Shown: positions 62,303 to 64,000 of the stretch, one piece after another
Numbering within the stretch: position 1 is the first letter of the stretch
Layout of the letters: every line of letters starts with the position of its first letter
From: Betaproteobacteria bacterium
GTDB taxonomy: Bacteria; Pseudomonadota; Gammaproteobacteria; Burkholderiales; Casimicrobiaceae
Length of the DNA: 64,000 nucleotides
Direction: 5' to 3'
Assembly (NCBI GenBank): GCA_016704895.1
Contig: JADIZG010000013.1
Coordinates: 1 to 64,000, forward strand
The notes under the pieces: generated by a model
The model's database searches: none
Told to the model about the DNA's origin: nothing
Seen by the model: only the letters and a program-made list of their open reading frames with translations
Translations under genes and position numbers: made by a program

Positions 62303-62329
62303 GCGCGCCCGGGGGTTGCCCGGGCGCGC
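62303..62329. terminator. strong hairpin between convergent genes
   Basis: An 11-bp perfect stem GCGCGCCCGGG (62303-62313) with 62319-62329 and a 5-base loop, between the stop of the Sfum_1244-like gene and the stop of the FadL-type gene. It could terminate both strands although no T-run is present. Confidence 0.6.
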
Positions 62330-62357
62330 GCGTTGCAGCCTTCAGGTCAGCGGCGCA

Positions 62358-63722
62358 TCAGAACCGGCGCTGGTAGGCGATCCCCAGCTCGTACTGCCGC
62401 ATGCCGATCGTCTCGCTCGCGTTCATCGGCGGGGCGCCCTGGGGCAGCTGGCCGTTGACGAACCCGTTGAACAGGCTCGCGCCCGTCACTTCCTCGCGCG
62501 GCGCGTACATGAACGCGCCGGTGAGCTCCGACACCTTGTCGATCTGCCACGTCGTGCCGAGCGTGTAGTGGCTCTTCATCACGCCCGGGGCGAGGATGTT
62601 GAACGTCACGTCCTGCGACTCGATCGGGTTGTCGCTGTGGTTGTAGCCGGCGCGCAGCGTCCATGCGTCGTTCAGCCTGTACTGGACGCCGACCTTCCAG
62701 ACGTCGACGTCCTGCCAGCCGAAGCCCGCGCCGTTGCTGCCGCCCAGGCACGCGCTGGCGTCGCCGCCGAAGCAGTTGAGGATCAGCGAGCTGCGGTTGT
62801 GGACCGAGTTGGCGTCGTCGTAGAAGATCCGCTCGAAGTCCAGCGCGATCGTCCAGCGGTCGTCCGGCGTGAGCGTGGCGCCCACGACGAACGACGACGG
62901 GATGTCGAAGCCGCCGCTCTCGGCGAACAGGCCCGCGTACTTGCCGAACTCGTCCATGTCGACCTTGCTCGCGTAGGCGACGCCGACCGCGAGGTACTGG
63001 TTGATCTTGCCCATGTAGCCGAGGCGCACGCCGACGCCCCAGGCGTCGTCGTAGCCGCGGTTGGTCACGTTGCCCGGGCTCGTCGACAGGAACGGGTTGT
63101 CGAACGCCTGCAGGCCCTCGGCCTTGAAGCGCTGGTAGGTGATGATCGGCGCGATGCCGACCGAGTGGCCGGGCGTGAACTGCCACGACACGTACGGCGC
63201 GATCATCAGCTGCATCAGGTTGACGCCGAGCTTGCCGTTGCCGCAATGCAGGTTGTACGGCCCGGGATTCGGGTTGAACGACGCGCAGGCGGAGGCGGCC
63301 GAGACCTCGCCGCCGGCGTAGTCGGTGTTCATGCCGCCGTTGCCGTACACGGACACGCCGAAGGAGACCGTCGGGCTGTAGCGCCAGTTGACGGCGAACT
63401 CGGGGATGAAGAAGTTCTCGCTGCCGCTGGTCGAGCTGCCGTCGAGGCCGGCCGGGCCGGAGCCCGTGCGCGACGCGTCGCGGCGCGGGCTGAACCACGA
63501 GATGCCCGCCTCCCACATGCTGCTGTCGAGAAACGACATCGCGCCCGGGTTGAGCGCGCCGCCGAACGGCTCCTGCGCCAGCGCGACGCCCGAGCCGCCC
63601 ATGCCGAGCGACTTCATGCCGTAGCCGTGCGCGAAATAGCCGTCGGTCGCCTGCGCCGGCTGCGCAGCGGCCGCGAGGCCGGCGAGCGCGAGGCTCAACA
63701 TCGTGATGCGGTTGCGCTTCAT
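62358..63722 (-). CDS. OmpP1/FadL/TodX-family outer-membrane channel
   Basis: 454 residues with a signal peptide (ITMLSLALAGLAAAAQPAQA). The N-terminal GYFAHGYGMKSLGMGGSGVA forms the FadL hatch-like start; then alternating beta-strand segments (WTIALDFERIFY, WKVGVQYRLNDAWTLRAGYN, LGTTWQIDKVSELTGAFMYA) end in an aromatic-terminated last strand (ELGIAYQRRF) as outer-membrane proteins do. These porins import hydrophobic substrates. In this context uptake of sulfur or organosulfur compounds is a reasonable guess. ATG 63722; downstream of the DsrE-type gene on the same strand. Confidence 0.9.
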   Translation of the reverse strand: MKRNRITMLSLALAGLAAAAQPAQATDGYFAHGYGMKSLGMGGSGVALAQEPFGGALNPGAMSFLDSSMWEAGISWFSPRRDASRTGSGPAGLDGSSTSGSENFFIPEFAVNWRYSPTVSFGVSVYGNGGMNTDYAGGEVSAASACASFNPNPGPYNLHCGNGKLGVNLMQLMIAPYVSWQFTPGHSVGIAPIITYQRFKAEGLQAFDNPFLSTSPGNVTNRGYDDAWGVGVRLGYMGKINQYLAVGVAYASKVDMDEFGKYAGLFAESGGFDIPSSFVVGATLTPDDRWTIALDFERIFYDDANSVHNRSSLILNCFGGDASACLGGSNGAGFGWQDVDVWKVGVQYRLNDAWTLRAGYNHSDNPIESQDVTFNILAPGVMKSHYTLGTTWQIDKVSELTGAFMYAPREEVTGASLFNGFVNGQLPQGAPPMNASETIGMRQYELGIAYQRRF

Positions 63723-63790
63723 GGTGTCCTCCCTTCGTGGGTCCTGCGGCCCGTCGCCGGCCCGTGCCGGCGCGTGCCGTCGCTGCGTGA

Positions 63791-64000
63791 TCAGATGAAC
63801 AGCGTGACGTCCGCCTCGCCGGCGAACTCGAGGAACATCGCAGCGCCGCCGTAATCGATGCCTTCGATGAACTCGCTCTGCTTGAACTCGAACAGGTCGA
63901 TCGTCATCTGGCAGGCGATCATCTTGATGTCCGCCTCGAGGCACATCGTGCGCAGGTCCTCGAGCGAGGCGACGCCGTGCTTCTTGATCTTCTGCTTCAT
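63791..64000 (-). CDS. DsrE-family (DsrE2-like) protein, cut by the window edge
   Basis: Only the C-terminal ~69 residues are present: KKHGVASLEDLRTMCLEADI, MIACQMTIDLFEFKQSEFIE (conserved Cys of DsrE2/DsrE3-type carriers) and the ending AGEADVTLFI. The first Met seen is probably internal, as the family is ~150 residues long. Such proteins carry sulfur between rhodanese and TusA or DsrEFH. It would be transcribed with the FadL-type gene. Confidence 0.82.
   Translation of the reverse strand: MKQKIKKHGVASLEDLRTMCLEADIKMIACQMTIDLFEFKQSEFIEGIDYGGAAMFLEFAGEADVTLFI

Overview
The window is about 70% GC with dense, mostly overlapping genes. It carries a reverse-type dissimilatory sulfite reductase (rDsr) system together with aprMBA, sat and soeABC. 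That gene set is typical of sulfur-oxidizing beta- or gammaproteobacteria. Protein character (URC uracil catabolism, Bug-type receptors, TRAP-TAXI transport) points to a betaproteobacterium, but I cannot name a genus. No rRNA, tRNA, CRISPR array, phage or transposase was seen.

Region 1 (1-21.9 kb) is an accessory metabolic stretch. On + it has pyrimidine salvage and uracil breakdown (DUF1688/URC4, upp, codA), a radical SAM protein and a ynjBCD-type ABC transporter. On - it has an Asp/Glu racemase-family protein, a fused TRAP permease, its TAXI receptor and a class III aminotransferase. On + follow a Bug receptor, an acyl-CoA ligase/ACP/hydrolase-like set, an AhpD-Rieske fusion, a phosphodiesterase and a CBS protein; a macro-domain protein lies on -. 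Almost every gene here is broken by single-base, mostly compensating frameshifts. Three tracts of nearly pure G or G+C interrupt genes, so this part is probably poor-quality sequence and not a real pseudogene field.

Region 2 (22-29.3 kb): aprM-aprB-aprA, two or three companion genes, a good intrinsic terminator, a LysR regulator and convergent sat. APS reductase plus ATP sulfurylase oxidise sulfite to sulfate with ATP formation.

Region 3 (29.4-38.9 kb): soeC and a fused soeA-soeB (direct cytoplasmic sulfite oxidation to quinone), a tandem Usp protein, a small membrane protein, a TauE/SafE exporter, and a NarX/NarL-type two-component system whose sensor has a cysteine-rich GAF domain.

Region 4 (40.1-53.9 kb, -): dsrA-B-E-F-H-C-M-K-L-J-O-P-N, a cysteine-free DsrC paralogue, dsrR and cobA (siroheme synthesis). 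This is a complete rDsr operon: DsrEFH hands sulfur to DsrC, DsrC trisulfide feeds DsrAB via DsrL and DsrMKJOP, and sulfite is released.

Region 5 (54.2-62.3 kb, +) diverges from dsrA and is the least understood part. It holds a small protein, an orphan Cas6/Cmx6-like RNA endonuclease homologue, a second DsrC paralogue without the redox cysteines, a TusA-TusA didomain protein, an unknown protein, a TauD-family dioxygenase, a secreted protein, an HTH-ferredoxin-reductase fusion, an S24-like protein lacking the catalytic Lys, and Cys-rich and Sfum_1244-like proteins. A FadL-type porin and a partial DsrE-family gene close the window on -.

A 16-bp palindrome of 7-2-7 form lies upstream of both soeA and dsrA. 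With the NarX/NarL pair encoded between them, it suggests one regulon for sulfite-producing and sulfite-consuming operons.
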